Positions 43,313 through 51,093 are shown, counted from the stretch's first letter. The stretch: DNA of 64,000 nucleotides from SIG603 sp964370635 (GCA_964370635.1 CAYJJU010000001.1:62001-126000); one strand, 5' to 3'. Program-made: numbers and translations. The notes: generated by a model not told the origin, from the sequence alone.

Positions 43313-43625
43313 ATTGGCTGTTTTGGGTGACAAGGACAGCATATACGGCTTTGCCGCCCTTGGACTTGATATTTACCCTGTAGAGGATCCGCAAGAAGGC
43401 GCAAAAACCCTTAGAAAGCTTGCGGAGGGAGTCTATGCCGTGGTTTACATTACAGAGGCACTGGCGGCATCGCTTGAAAACGAGATTTCACGTTATCAAA
43501 GTGCACCGCTTCCCGCAATTATTCCTATTCCCGGTATTACGGGAAATACAGGTATGGGTATTAAAATGGTTAGAAAATCTGTTGAACAAGCAGTAGGCTC
43601 TGATATTATCTTTAACGAAAAATAA
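43305..43625 (+). CDS. ntpG: V-type ATPase subunit F (NtpG)
   Basis: A 106-residue regulatory central-stalk protein. LAVLGDKDSIYGFAALGLDIYPVED and VVYITEALAASLENEI are family features. PAIIPIPGITGNTGMGIKMVRKSVEQAVGSDI closes the protein in the usual manner. It binds NtpD. Called F in bacterial/archaeal naming. Confidence 0.94.
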   Translation: MYKLAVLGDKDSIYGFAALGLDIYPVEDPQEGAKTLRKLAEGVYAVVYITEALAASLENEISRYQSAPLPAIIPIPGITGNTGMGIKMVRKSVEQAVGSDIIFNEK

Positions 43626-43646
43626 AAGAAATGGGTGATATTCTAA

Positions 43647-45416
43647 ATGAGTACAGGCATCATAAAAAAAGTTGCAGGTCCGCTAGTAATTGCCGGCGGA
43701 ATGCGTAATGCCAACATGTATGACGTTGTTAGAGTTAGCAACGAAAGACTTATAGGCGAAATTATAGAAATTCATGGTGATGAGGCATCGATTCAGGTTT
43801 ATGAGGAAACATCAGGACTAGGTCCGGGCTCACCGGTTGAGTCTACCGGTGAACCTATGAGCGTTGAGCTAGGCCCAGGTCTTATAAGCTCGATTTATGA
43901 CGGTATCCAGCGTCCGCTTGATGACATCATGAATCTTTCGGGAAACAGCCTTAAAAGAGGCGTTGAAGTCCCATCACTTAAAAGAGATTTAACATGGAAA
44001 TTTGTTCCAACAAAGGCCGTAGGCGACGAAGTATCTAATGGCGACATCATAGGTACAGTAGACGAAACCGAAATTATCGTCCATAAGATAATGGTTCCCT
44101 ATGGAATAAACGGTAAAATCAAATCAATAACAGAAGGTTCTTACAAGGTTGAAGACACTGTTTGCGTTATAGAGACCGAAAACGGCGACAAAAACGTAAC
44201 ACTTATGCAACGCTGGCCTGTAAGAAAAGGAAGAGCTTACAACAAAAAACTTCCACCCGATATGCCACTTGTCACAGGACAAAGGGTTATCGACACACTT
44301 TTCCCAATAGCAAAAGGCGGTGTTGCCGCTGTTCCCGGACCATTTGGTAGCGGTAAAACAGTTGTACAACATCAGCTTGCAAAATGGGCAGAGGCAGACA
44401 TTGTTGTATATATAGGTTGCGGTGAGCGTGGAAACGAAATGACAGACGTTCTAAACGAGTTTCCTGAGCTTATCGACCCTAAAACAGGTCACTCTCTAAT
44501 GAAAAGAACTGTGCTTATAGCAAACACCTCCGACATGCCCGTTGCGGCTCGTGAGGCATCTATTTACACAGGTATTACAATTGCAGAGTACTTTAGAGAC
44601 ATGGGATATTCTGTTGCACTTATGGCGGACTCAACTTCTCGTTGGGCCGAGGCTTTACGTGAAATGTCAGGTCGTCTTGAAGAGATGCCCGGTGAAGAGG
44701 GTTACCCCGCATACCTCGGTAGCCGTCTTGCACAGTTTTATGAGAGAGCAGGCCATGTTGAAACCTTGGGTTCACAAGGCAGAACAGGCGCTTTATCTGT
44801 TATCGGTGCGGTTTCCCCTCCAGGTGGTGATATTTCAGAGCCCGTTGCACAGGCGACTTTGCGTATAGTTAAGGTTTTCTGGGGACTAGACGCAAACCTT
44901 GCTTATCGCCGTCACTTCCCGGCTGTAAACTGGCTTACAAGTTACTCTTTGTATGTCGACTCTATGAGCAAATGGTATACAGACGGAGTAAGCGAAGACT
45001 GGATGGAGCTTAGGGCTTCTATCATGAGACTTTTACAAGAAGAGTCAGAGCTTGAAGAAATAGTAAAGCTTGTCGGTATGGACGCACTTTCTGCACCAGA
45101 CAGACTAAAACTTGAGGCTGCAAGGTCAATCCGTGAAGACTTCTTACACCAAGATGCTTTCCACGATGTTGACACTTACACCCCACTTTCAAAACAACAT
45201 TTAATGATGCTTTTAGTTGTTGCATTCTTTAGTAAAGCAACCGATGCCCTAAATAAAGGCGGCGACATAGAAGCACTTGTGTCTATGGCAATCAGAGAGC
45301 GCATAGGTAGATTTAAATATACTCCATCTGAAAATGTACCGGGCGAGTATGAAGCTATTTTAGTTGCACTCGATGCCGAGATAGACAAAATTTTAAGCAC
45401 AAAGGAGGAATTCTGA
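43647..45416 (+). CDS. ntpA: V-type ATPase catalytic subunit A
   Basis: Catalytic subunit of V1, 589 residues. Walker A is PFGSGKTVVQHQLAKW with GERGNEMTDVL and the arginine-finger partner region. The non-homologous insert of about 90 residues typical of A subunits (MVPYGINGKIKSITEGSYKVED) is present. MALMADSTSRWAEALREMSGR-type sequence is seen as SVALMADSTSRWAEALREMS. ntpB follows one base after the stop. Confidence 0.98.
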   Translation: MSTGIIKKVAGPLVIAGGMRNANMYDVVRVSNERLIGEIIEIHGDEASIQVYEETSGLGPGSPVESTGEPMSVELGPGLISSIYDGIQRPLDDIMNLSGNSLKRGVEVPSLKRDLTWKFVPTKAVGDEVSNGDIIGTVDETEIIVHKIMVPYGINGKIKSITEGSYKVEDTVCVIETENGDKNVTLMQRWPVRKGRAYNKKLPPDMPLVTGQRVIDTLFPIAKGGVAAVPGPFGSGKTVVQHQLAKWAEADIVVYIGCGERGNEMTDVLNEFPELIDPKTGHSLMKRTVLIANTSDMPVAAREASIYTGITIAEYFRDMGYSVALMADSTSRWAEALREMSGRLEEMPGEEGYPAYLGSRLAQFYERAGHVETLGSQGRTGALSVIGAVSPPGGDISEPVAQATLRIVKVFWGLDANLAYRRHFPAVNWLTSYSLYVDSMSKWYTDGVSEDWMELRASIMRLLQEESELEEIVKLVGMDALSAPDRLKLEAARSIREDFLHQDAFHDVDTYTPLSKQHLMMLLVVAFFSKATDALNKGGDIEALVSMAIRERIGRFKYTPSENVPGEYEAILVALDAEIDKILSTKEEF

Positions 45417-45417
45417 T

Positions 45418-46791
45418 ATGCCTAAAGAATATAGAACCATACAAGAGGTTGCAGGTCCTCTGATGCTTGTTAAAGGCGTTGAAAACGTAAGTTATGACGA
45501 GCTTGCCGAAATTGAGCTTGCAAGTGGCGAAGTAAGACGTTGTAAAGTACTTGAAATCAACGGCGGAGATGCCTTAGTTCAGCTTTTTGAAAGCTCAACA
45601 GGTATCAACTTATCAAACAGTAAAGTAAGATTTTTGGGAAGAAGCATGGAGCTAGGCGTTAGCGAAGACATGCTAGGCCGTGTTTTTGACGGACTTGGCA
45701 GACCTATCGACGACGGCCCTGAAATTTTACCTGATTCAAGAAATGACATTAACGGACTTCCTATGAATCCGGCGGCTAGAAACTACCCTCAAGAATTTAT
45801 TCAAACAGGTGTTTCTGCAATCGACGGACTTAATACCCTTGTTCGTGGTCAAAAACTTCCTATCTTCTCGGCCTCCGGTCTTCCCCATGCCCAGCTTGCG
45901 GCTCAAATCGCAAGACAGGCTAAGGTGCGTGGAACAAACGACCCCTTCGTTGTTGTTTTCGCCGCTTTGGGTATTACTTTTGAAGAGTCTAACTACTTTA
46001 TCGAAAGTTTTAAAGAAACTGGCGCTATAGATAGAACAGTTATGTTTGTAAACCTTGCAAACGACCCAGCTATCGAGCGTATTGCTACTCCTAGAATGGC
46101 TCTTACAGCCGCCGAGTATCTAGCGTTTGAGAAAGGCTACCATGTTCTTGTTATCCTTACAGACATTACAAACTACGCCGATGCTCTTCGTGAGGTTTCT
46201 GCCGCACGTAAAGAAGTTCCGGGTAGACGTGGATACCCAGGTTACATGTACACAGACCTTGCATCTCTTTATGAGAGAGCTGGTAGACAAAAAGGCAAAA
46301 ACGGCAGTATCACAATGATACCTATTTTATCAATGCCTGAAGACGACAAAACCCACCCAATCCCCGACCTTACAGGTTACATCACAGAGGGACAAATTAT
46401 CCTAAGCCGTGAGCTTTACAGAAAGAATATTGCTCCTCCGATAGACGTTTTACCATCGCTTTCCCGTCTAAAAGACAAGGGTATTGGAGACGGCAAAACA
46501 AGGGCAGACCACGCAAACACCATGAACCAACTTTTCGCAGCCTATGCAAGAGGTAAAGAGGCTAAAGAGCTTATGGTTATCTTGGGAGAGGCAGCTCTTA
46601 CAGAAATTGATAAATTATATGCAAAATTTGCAGACGCCTTTGAAACAGAGTATGTATCACAGGGCTATGAATCTAATAGAGATATTGAAGACACTTTGGC
46701 ACTTGGCTGGAAGCTATTATCCATACTTCCAAGAAGTGAGCTAAAGCGTATCAAAGACGAGTTCCTTGATACCTATTATGGAAAGGTGTGA
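45418..46791 (+). CDS. ntpB: V-type ATPase regulatory subunit B
   Basis: Non-catalytic head subunit, 457 residues, alternating with A. It lacks a Walker A motif but keeps the fold signatures: QEFIQTGVSAIDGLNTLVRGQK, SGLPHAQLAAQIARQA and the arginine-finger region PPIDVLPSLSRLKDKGIG. A GGAGG site overlaps the end of ntpA. ntpD follows six bases later. Confidence 0.98.
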   Translation: MPKEYRTIQEVAGPLMLVKGVENVSYDELAEIELASGEVRRCKVLEINGGDALVQLFESSTGINLSNSKVRFLGRSMELGVSEDMLGRVFDGLGRPIDDGPEILPDSRNDINGLPMNPAARNYPQEFIQTGVSAIDGLNTLVRGQKLPIFSASGLPHAQLAAQIARQAKVRGTNDPFVVVFAALGITFEESNYFIESFKETGAIDRTVMFVNLANDPAIERIATPRMALTAAEYLAFEKGYHVLVILTDITNYADALREVSAARKEVPGRRGYPGYMYTDLASLYERAGRQKGKNGSITMIPILSMPEDDKTHPIPDLTGYITEGQIILSRELYRKNIAPPIDVLPSLSRLKDKGIGDGKTRADHANTMNQLFAAYARGKEAKELMVILGEAALTEIDKLYAKFADAFETEYVSQGYESNRDIEDTLALGWKLLSILPRSELKRIKDEFLDTYYGKV

Positions 46792-46797
46792 TAAGCC

Positions 46798-47445
46798 GTG
46801 GCAAGAGCACAGGTCAACCCCACCAGAATGGAGCTGACAAAGCTCAAAAAGAAGCTTGTCACAGCCATTCGTGGACACAAACTCTTAAAAGATAAAAGGG
46901 ACGAGCTGATGAGGCAGTTCCTTGAAAAAGTAAGGGAAAATAAAGAGCTACGTGAAAAAGTTGAAATTGGCATACAAAATGCCAACAAAAAGTTTTTCCT
47001 AGCAAGGGCAGGAATGGACGACGCCGTTCTTAACACAGCACTCCTAGCTCCAAAGCAACAAATAAGCCTTGAGAGCAGTACAAAAAATGTAATGAGTGTC
47101 GACATACCTCAGTTTAAGTTTAAGACAAGGACTCCCGACCCTAACGATATTTATTCTTACGGCTTCGCCTTCACATCAAGTGACCTAGACGATGCAATTA
47201 GCTCCCTATCATCAGTATTTGAAGACATGCTAAAACTTGCAGAGATTGAAAAATCTTGCCAATTAATGGCGGCAGAAATAGAAAAAACCAGACGCCGTGT
47301 TAACGCTTTAGAACATGTTATGATACCCGATACTAAGGAAACAATTAAATACATCACCATGAAGCTTGATGAAAACGAGAGAAGCACACAGATAAGACTT
47401 ATGAAAGTTAAAGACATGATGCTTAAAGAAGCACATGGTTATTAA
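46798..47445 (+). CDS. ntpD: V-type ATPase central stalk subunit D
   Basis: A 215-residue rotor shaft, mostly two long antiparallel helices. VNPTRMELTKLKKKLVTAIRGHKLLKDKRDEL in parts is the family N-terminus and IEKTRRRVNALEHVMIP the C-terminal helix. It starts at GTG with GAAAGGTG upstream. The final 30 residues are Lys/Glu-rich. It is the last gene; a strong terminator follows. Confidence 0.96.
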   Translation: MARAQVNPTRMELTKLKKKLVTAIRGHKLLKDKRDELMRQFLEKVRENKELREKVEIGIQNANKKFFLARAGMDDAVLNTALLAPKQQISLESSTKNVMSVDIPQFKFKTRTPDPNDIYSYGFAFTSSDLDDAISSLSSVFEDMLKLAEIEKSCQLMAAEIEKTRRRVNALEHVMIPDTKETIKYITMKLDENERSTQIRLMKVKDMMLKEAHGY

Positions 47446-47449
47446 AAAA

Positions 47450-47479
47450 CAGAGGGCGCACATGCGCCCTCTATTTTTT
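47450..47479 (+). terminator. Terminator of the V-ATPase operon
   Basis: GAGGGCGC and GCGCCCTC form a perfect 8-bp stem with an ACAT loop, followed by TATTTTTTT, five bases after ntpD. Confidence 0.9.
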
Positions 47480-47482
47480 TAA

Positions 47483-47541
47483 TTAATAAGTAATAGTGAA
47501 TAGTTAATAAGTGTGGTGAAATGCTTCGCATTTTCTGACTA
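47483..47541 (-). repeat. Hairpin-heptamer repeat
   Basis: Inverted relative to the copy at 25828. The hairpin GAAATGCTTCGCATTTTC (47518-47535) is next to degenerate TAGTTAA/TAGTGAA heptamers. Confidence 0.65.
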
Positions 47542-48019
47542 TATATTATTTCTTTTTCCGTGGATATGGAGTTCTTTCAAGGGTTATGACGGTACTGTTT
47601 ATCCTGAAATAGAAAATACCCCATCATGGCCTACTCAATTCAATCTAAACCCGTTTCTAAAGCGCTGTGTGGGCTTTCTAAGTGCGTCAAAGTCTTTTGT
47701 AAGGCGTGAGCATTACTGCAAGCCTTTTTCTTCTTATAAAACCCACACAGCACTTTATAAATCTCCGACCCCAAATGAGTAGATTTTATTCATAAACAAG
47801 GCAGAAAAAGTCGCAATACTTGCGTATTACGACTTTTGATAACACAGTTTAGGGATAAAAGATGATTATTTGGGGCGGGTTTAGATTGAACTGAGTAGGC
47901 CTATTGCTATTTCCAAAAGAAATAAATACATGGTGGAGCGTGCCGATTATTTAGTCGCATATGTTTTGCGAGAAGGTGGCGCAGAAAAAACCATGGTACA
48001 CGCAAAAATAAAAAGATAA
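47540..48019 (+). pseudogene. Broken SLOG/DUF1273-like gene split by an inserted element
   Basis: Two coding fragments in one frame. The left (to about 47632) reads WSSFKGYDGTVYPEIENTPSWP. The right (47900-48019) reads PIAISKRNKYMVERADYLVAYV then REGGAEKTMVHAKIKR and a TAA stop. Together they match the C-terminal part of SLOG-type (DUF1273-like) proteins, where an IYPGIE...AIS.RN.WMV..ADYVIAYV pattern is typical. The N-terminal half is missing, replaced by repeat sequence. A 262-bp element with inverted ends interrupts the frame and brings stop codons. Family recognition is from memory of the motif. Confidence 0.7.
47634..47895. mobile_element. MITE-like element with 20-26 bp inverted ends
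   Basis: CTCAATTCAATCTAAACCCG (47634-47653) pairs with the inverted right end (47876-47895) with one mismatch. Both ends are flanked by TA, and the inversion extends outward to GGCC (26 bp). There is no transposase frame inside; the interior has GTGTGGG and CCCACAC palindromic parts and an AGTCGCAATACTTGCG hairpin. It may have been moved by an IS630/mariner-type enzyme, which duplicates TA, but a 6-bp GGCCTA duplication also fits. Confidence 0.72.
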
Positions 48020-48054
48020 TTTTATATCCGAATTTATAGTAAGCCCATGAATCA

Positions 48055-48081
48055 AAACGGGACGGGCGACCCGTCCCCTAC
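48055..48081 (+). repeat. Left direct repeat flanking cassette copy 2
   Basis: Begins AAACGGGACGGGCGACC and ends CCCCTAC. It is repeated with two changes at 48466-48492. Each copy is itself palindromic (GGGACGGG / CCCGTCCC). It touches the -35 box of the antisense promoter. Confidence 0.75.
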
Positions 48082-48110
48082 TTGACATTTAAAGAATAAT
48101 AACATATACT
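48082..48110 (+). promoter_or_regulatory. Antisense promoter of peptide cassette, copy 2
   Basis: TTGACA (48082-48087) and TATACT (48105-48110), 17-bp spacer. Start expected near 48117. Confidence 0.8.
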
Positions 48111-48116
48111 ATATAC

Positions 48117-48206
48117 ATAGGGCACTACCGATAGACGGTTGCCCAAAAATTAGGTTAAAGAAAATAACCGCCGGTTTTGAGCAATTGGGCGGTTATTTCT
48201 TTTTTA
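48117..48206 (+). ncRNA. Candidate antisense RNA of the peptide cassette, copy 2
   Basis: About 90 nt from the plus-strand promoter to the T run after the shared stem. Its 5' end repeats the copy-1 antisense sequence almost exactly (AGGGCACTACCG, then GACGGTTGCCC) and folds as GGGCA/TGCCC with an inner CCG/CGG stem. It would pair with the 3' end of the peptide mRNA. Confidence 0.6.
48162..48206. terminator. Bidirectional terminator of the peptide cassette, copy 2
   Basis: AAATAACCGCC (48162-48172) pairs perfectly with GGCGGTTATTT (48188-48198), 11 bp. T runs follow on both strands. The peptide stop codon is inside the stem. Confidence 0.88.
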
Positions 48207-48267
48207 TGTTATAGAAAAACAATCCAAAAATCATTAATACTATAGTTAGTATTTCAAAATCTGTCAT
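48193..48267 (-). CDS. Small hydrophobic peptide, candidate type I toxin, copy 2
   Basis: A 24-residue peptide: MTDFEILTIV, then LMIFGLFFYN and IKKK. It shares the start, hydrophobic core and Lys end with the 29-residue copy at 5187-5276, so the two are paralogs. AGAGGGGG lies 7 bases before the ATG. Length and composition fit small membrane toxins of type I systems. Function is inferred from composition and promoter layout. Confidence 0.7.
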   Translation of the reverse strand: MTDFEILTIVLMIFGLFFYNIKKK

Positions 48268-48371
48268 AGTAATTCCCCCTCTCTCCCAAAAGGTTTGAGG
48301 GCATTTTTATAGAAATATATACCCTCTAAGGGTTAGAGGGCAACCGTCCACCGTTTATAGTAGTGTCCTAC
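48268..48371 (-). promoter_or_regulatory. Structured 5' leader of the small-peptide mRNA, copy 2
   Basis: It has the same four-part alternation as copy 1: CCCTCTAA, TTAGAGGGTA, TGCCCTC, and GAGAGGGGG at the ribosome binding site. The first hairpin is longer here (8 bp, CCCTCTAA with TTAGAGGG). The GTAG/CTAC hairpin at the 5' end is conserved. Confidence 0.55.
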
Positions 48372-48377
48372 AACATT

Positions 48378-48406
48378 ATTGTACAAATAAATTTATATTT
48401 TGTCAA
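48378..48406 (-). promoter_or_regulatory. Sense promoter of the peptide cassette, copy 2
   Basis: On the minus strand TTGACA and TACAAT with a 17-bp spacer; start expected near 48371 at GTAGG, as in copy 1. Confidence 0.8.
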
Positions 48407-48465
48407 ATAATTTGTAGGAGCAATTCACGAATTGGCCGTATGGTTTCCGCAAAATTCATTAAACC

Positions 48466-48492
48466 AAACGGGACGGGTGACCTGTCCCCTAC
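48466..48492 (+). repeat. Right direct repeat flanking cassette copy 2
   Basis: Begins AAACGGGACGGGTGACC. It is 411 bp from its partner at 48055-48081, with two differences that keep the palindrome paired. Confidence 0.75.
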
Positions 48493-48648
48493 AACTTTTC
48501 ACTCTTCACTCTTCGCTTTCCACTCCTCCCTTCACATTACAAACACAATTCCCCCACTTAATATTCTTTTAAACTTCAATTTTTCTAAATAGGAATTTCA
48601 CAAACGGGGTTTATTATAGTGACATCAAATTAATTGGAGGACAAAACC

Positions 48649-49026
48649 ATGAAACACACAAAAAAATTATTAGCACTTATCCTAGTACTTACACTAACAG
48701 TATTTTCCTTTGCTGCATGTAGCAGTGATGAGGAGGCAGATACATCAACAAGCTCTGTATCCGAAGTAGAAGATACAGATGATGAATCTAGTGATGACAC
48801 TACCGATGACACAAGTGACGACACAACAGATGACACTACCGATGACACAAGTGACGACACAACCGACGAAACTACAGACGAAACTACAGACGAAACTACC
48901 GATGAAACAACCGACGAAACTACAGACGACACAACAGATGAAACAACCGATGAAACAACCGACGAAACTACAGACGAAACTACCGATGAAACAACCGATG
49001 AAACATCGAGTGAAGGTGACGAATAA
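48649..49026 (+). CDS. Lipoprotein made almost entirely of Thr-Asp/Glu repeats
   Basis: A 125-residue secreted lipoprotein. The signal ends in FSFAAC (lipidated Cys), followed by a short Ser/Glu region and then about 20 tetrapeptides of the TTDE or DDTT kind to the C-terminus. No folded domain is visible, so it should be an extended, acidic, possibly glycosylated or cation-binding surface polymer. The DNA is a 12-bp tandem repeat, prone to length change. GGAGG lies 8 bases before the ATG at 48649. No gene seems linked to it: a stem-loop follows at once. Confidence 0.8.
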   Translation: MKHTKKLLALILVLTLTVFSFAACSSDEEADTSTSSVSEVEDTDDESSDDTTDDTSDDTTDDTTDDTSDDTTDETTDETTDETTDETTDETTDDTTDETTDETTDETTDETTDETTDETSSEGDE

Positions 49027-49032
49027 TCATAT

Positions 49033-49065
49033 AAAAGCAGAGGGTGCATGCGCCTTCTGCTTTCA
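49033..49065 (+). terminator. Likely terminator after the TDE-repeat lipoprotein
   Basis: AAGCAGAGGGTGC and GCGCCTTCTGCTT form a stem, followed by TCATAG. The T run is short, so efficiency is unclear. The rest of the gap to 49219 holds a hairpin-heptamer repeat (49133-49196) and nothing else I recognise. Confidence 0.5.
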
Positions 49066-49132
49066 TAGTGACGATCTGTGTAGGGGCTATCATTGGTCGG
49101 CAGTAAGGTTTACACAAATATAATTGAAGATA

Positions 49133-49196
49133 TAATCAAAAAATCCGCAAAATTTTCACTAAACTCTCAATTATCAACTCTCAACTATCAATTATT
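49133..49196 (+). repeat. Hairpin-heptamer repeat
   Basis: A degenerate AAATCCGCAAAATTTTC head followed by CTCAATTATCAACTCTCAAC-type heptamers. It lies between the TDE-repeat lipoprotein and the scaffold gene promoter. Confidence 0.6.
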
Positions 49197-49219
49197 TAAA
49201 GATATTATAGATTTTTCAC

Positions 49220-49248
49220 TTGAAAAAAGTCTGAAAAGCATATATAAT
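49220..49248 (+). promoter_or_regulatory. Sigma-A promoter of the scaffold/GGGtGRT pair
   Basis: TTGAAA and TATAAT with a 17-bp spacer, 50 bases before the first start. Confidence 0.7.
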
Positions 49249-49298
49249 AAGTATGTTGGATTAATTATCCCAATCAATTACCGAAAGGAGTACCTTAT

Positions 49299-49991
49299 AT
49301 GAATTATTCCCATGAAGTGGAAAGAATGTGTACTGTTGCTAAAGGACCTCACCACGGACCTGCTCCAATCCCTGAAGAAGGAGCATGGGTTAAAGCTTAC
49401 CAAATTTCAGACATCTCTGGTCTGTCACATGGTGTAGGCTGGTGTGCACCACAACAAGGCACATGTAAAATCACATTAAATGTAAAAGAAGGAATTGTGG
49501 AGGAAGCTTTAGTTGAAACAGTTGGATGCTCAGGCATGACTCACTCAGCGGCTATGGCGGCTGAAATCCTACCTGGCAAAACTTTACTAGAATGCTTAAA
49601 CACTGACCTTGTATGCGACGCTATTAATGTTGCTATGAGAGAAATTTTCAAACAACTTGCTTACGGCAGAAGCCAAACAGCTTTCTCAGAGGGCGGTCTA
49701 CCTATAGGCGCCGGTCTTGAAGATTTAGGAAAAGGACTAAGATCACAAGTTGGTACTATGTTCTCAACTAAAGCAAAAGGCGTTCGTTACATGGAAATGG
49801 CTGAAGGCTATGTAATTAAAATGGCACTTGATGAAAATGACGAAGTTACAGGTTACCAATTTGTTAAAGTTGGCCCAATGCTTGAGGCTATTCGTCACGG
49901 CATGGAGCCAAACGAAGCTTACAACAAAAATATCGGTCAATATGGTCGTTTTGATAATGCCGCTAAATATATTGACCCAAGAGAAGAATAA
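49299..49991 (+). CDS. NifU/IscU-like iron-sulfur scaffold-family protein
   Basis: A 230-residue protein usually found next to GGGtGRT proteins in anaerobes. It has a NifU_N-like core: GWCAPQQGTCKITLNVKEG, then VETVGCSGMTHSAAMAAEIL, where the Cys residues are in scaffold-like positions. About residues 150-230 are an extension not found in IscU. Actual Fe-S assembly is not proven for this subfamily. AAAGGAG precedes ATG. The high use of common codons (CTA, GCT, AAA) and the strong promoter suggest high expression. Confidence 0.82.
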   Translation: MNYSHEVERMCTVAKGPHHGPAPIPEEGAWVKAYQISDISGLSHGVGWCAPQQGTCKITLNVKEGIVEEALVETVGCSGMTHSAAMAAEILPGKTLLECLNTDLVCDAINVAMREIFKQLAYGRSQTAFSEGGLPIGAGLEDLGKGLRSQVGTMFSTKAKGVRYMEMAEGYVIKMALDENDEVTGYQFVKVGPMLEAIRHGMEPNEAYNKNIGQYGRFDNAAKYIDPREE

Positions 49992-50015
49992 TGACCATAT
50001 AAGGAGGACTATATA

Positions 50016-51023
50016 ATGGCTAACGACGTTAAGTTTGAAGGCAAGGAAAGAAGACTTGCTAAAATCGAGAGATGTCTTGCTGAATATGGCATTGAAAGCT
50101 TAGAGGCCGCTCTAGAGCTTTGCCAAAGCAAGGGATTTGACCCTATTGAAATAGTTAAAGATGTACAACCTATCGCTTTTGATAACGCAGGTTGGGCATA
50201 TACTTTAGGCTGTGCTATTGCGCTTAAAAAAGGCGTTAAAACAGCTCCTGAGGCTGCCGAGGCTATCGGTTTAGGCCTTGAGGCTTTCTGTATTCCTGGT
50301 TCTGTTGCAGAACAAAGAAATGTTGGTATAGGACATGGTAATCTAGGTGCTATGCTACTTCGTGACGAAACAAAATGCTTTGCATTTTTAGCAGGTCACG
50401 AAAGCTTTGCAGCAGCTGAGGGTGCTATCGGTATAGCTAAAAAAGCTAACCGTGCAAGAAAAGAGCCTCTACAAATCATACTAAATGGTTTAGGTAAAGA
50501 TGCCGCTTATATCATTTCAAGAATTAACGGCTTTACTTATGTTAAAACTGAGTATGATTTCTTCTCAGGCGAGCTTGAAATCGTTTCAGAAAAAGCTTTC
50601 TCAGATGGCGAAAGAGCCGCTGTTAGATGCTTTGGTGCAAACGACGTACTAGAAGGCGTTGCTATCATGAAAAACGAGTCAGTTGACGTTTCTATCACAG
50701 GTAACTCAACTAACCCTACAAGATTCCAACATCTAGTTGCTGGTACTTACAAAAAATACACACTAGAAAACAATAAAAAATACTTCTCAGTTGCATCAGG
50801 TGGCGGTACAGGACGTACACTTCACCCAGACAACATGGCTGCAGGTCCTGCATCTTATGGACTTACAGACTCAATGGGTCGTATGCACGGCGACGCTCAA
50901 TTTGCTGGTTCTTCATCAGTTCCTGCTCACGTTGAGATGATGGGCCTTATCGGCATGGGTAACAACCCAATGGTAGGTGCTACAGTTGCTTGCGCAGTTT
51001 CAGTTTACGAATCTGTTAAATAA
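50016..51023 (+). CDS. GGGtGRT family protein
   Basis: A 335-residue protein of unknown function. The family name motif is seen as SGGGTGRTLHPDNMAAGP, followed by GDAQFAGSSSVPAHVEMM. It starts 24 bases after the scaffold-like gene, with AAGGAGG 10 bases upstream. The pair is conserved in Clostridia and other anaerobes, suggesting a joint function in Fe-S or redox metabolism, which is inference. A terminator follows at 51035. Confidence 0.92.
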   Translation: MANDVKFEGKERRLAKIERCLAEYGIESLEAALELCQSKGFDPIEIVKDVQPIAFDNAGWAYTLGCAIALKKGVKTAPEAAEAIGLGLEAFCIPGSVAEQRNVGIGHGNLGAMLLRDETKCFAFLAGHESFAAAEGAIGIAKKANRARKEPLQIILNGLGKDAAYIISRINGFTYVKTEYDFFSGELEIVSEKAFSDGERAAVRCFGANDVLEGVAIMKNESVDVSITGNSTNPTRFQHLVAGTYKKYTLENNKKYFSVASGGGTGRTLHPDNMAAGPASYGLTDSMGRMHGDAQFAGSSSVPAHVEMMGLIGMGNNPMVGATVACAVSVYESVK

Positions 51024-51034
51024 GAACTTTTAAA

Positions 51035-51060
51035 AATCCACCTTCGGGTGGATTTTTTAT
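51035..51060 (+). terminator. Terminator after the GGGtGRT gene
   Basis: ATCCACC-TTC-GGGTGGAT stem followed by TTTTTTA. Confidence 0.88.
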
Positions 51061-51093
51061 TTAGTTGAGAGTGGACGGTTTTGTCAATTTATA

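Noticed and set aside
47513..47782. 89-codon plus-strand frame
   Set aside because: It joins a repeat, a gene fragment and the inside of the inserted element, so it is not one gene.
48630..49049. Long minus-strand frame made of Val-Ser-Ser repeats
   Set aside because: It is the complement of the Thr-Asp/Glu repeats. It has no ribosome site, while the plus-strand frame has a ribosome site and lipoprotein signal.
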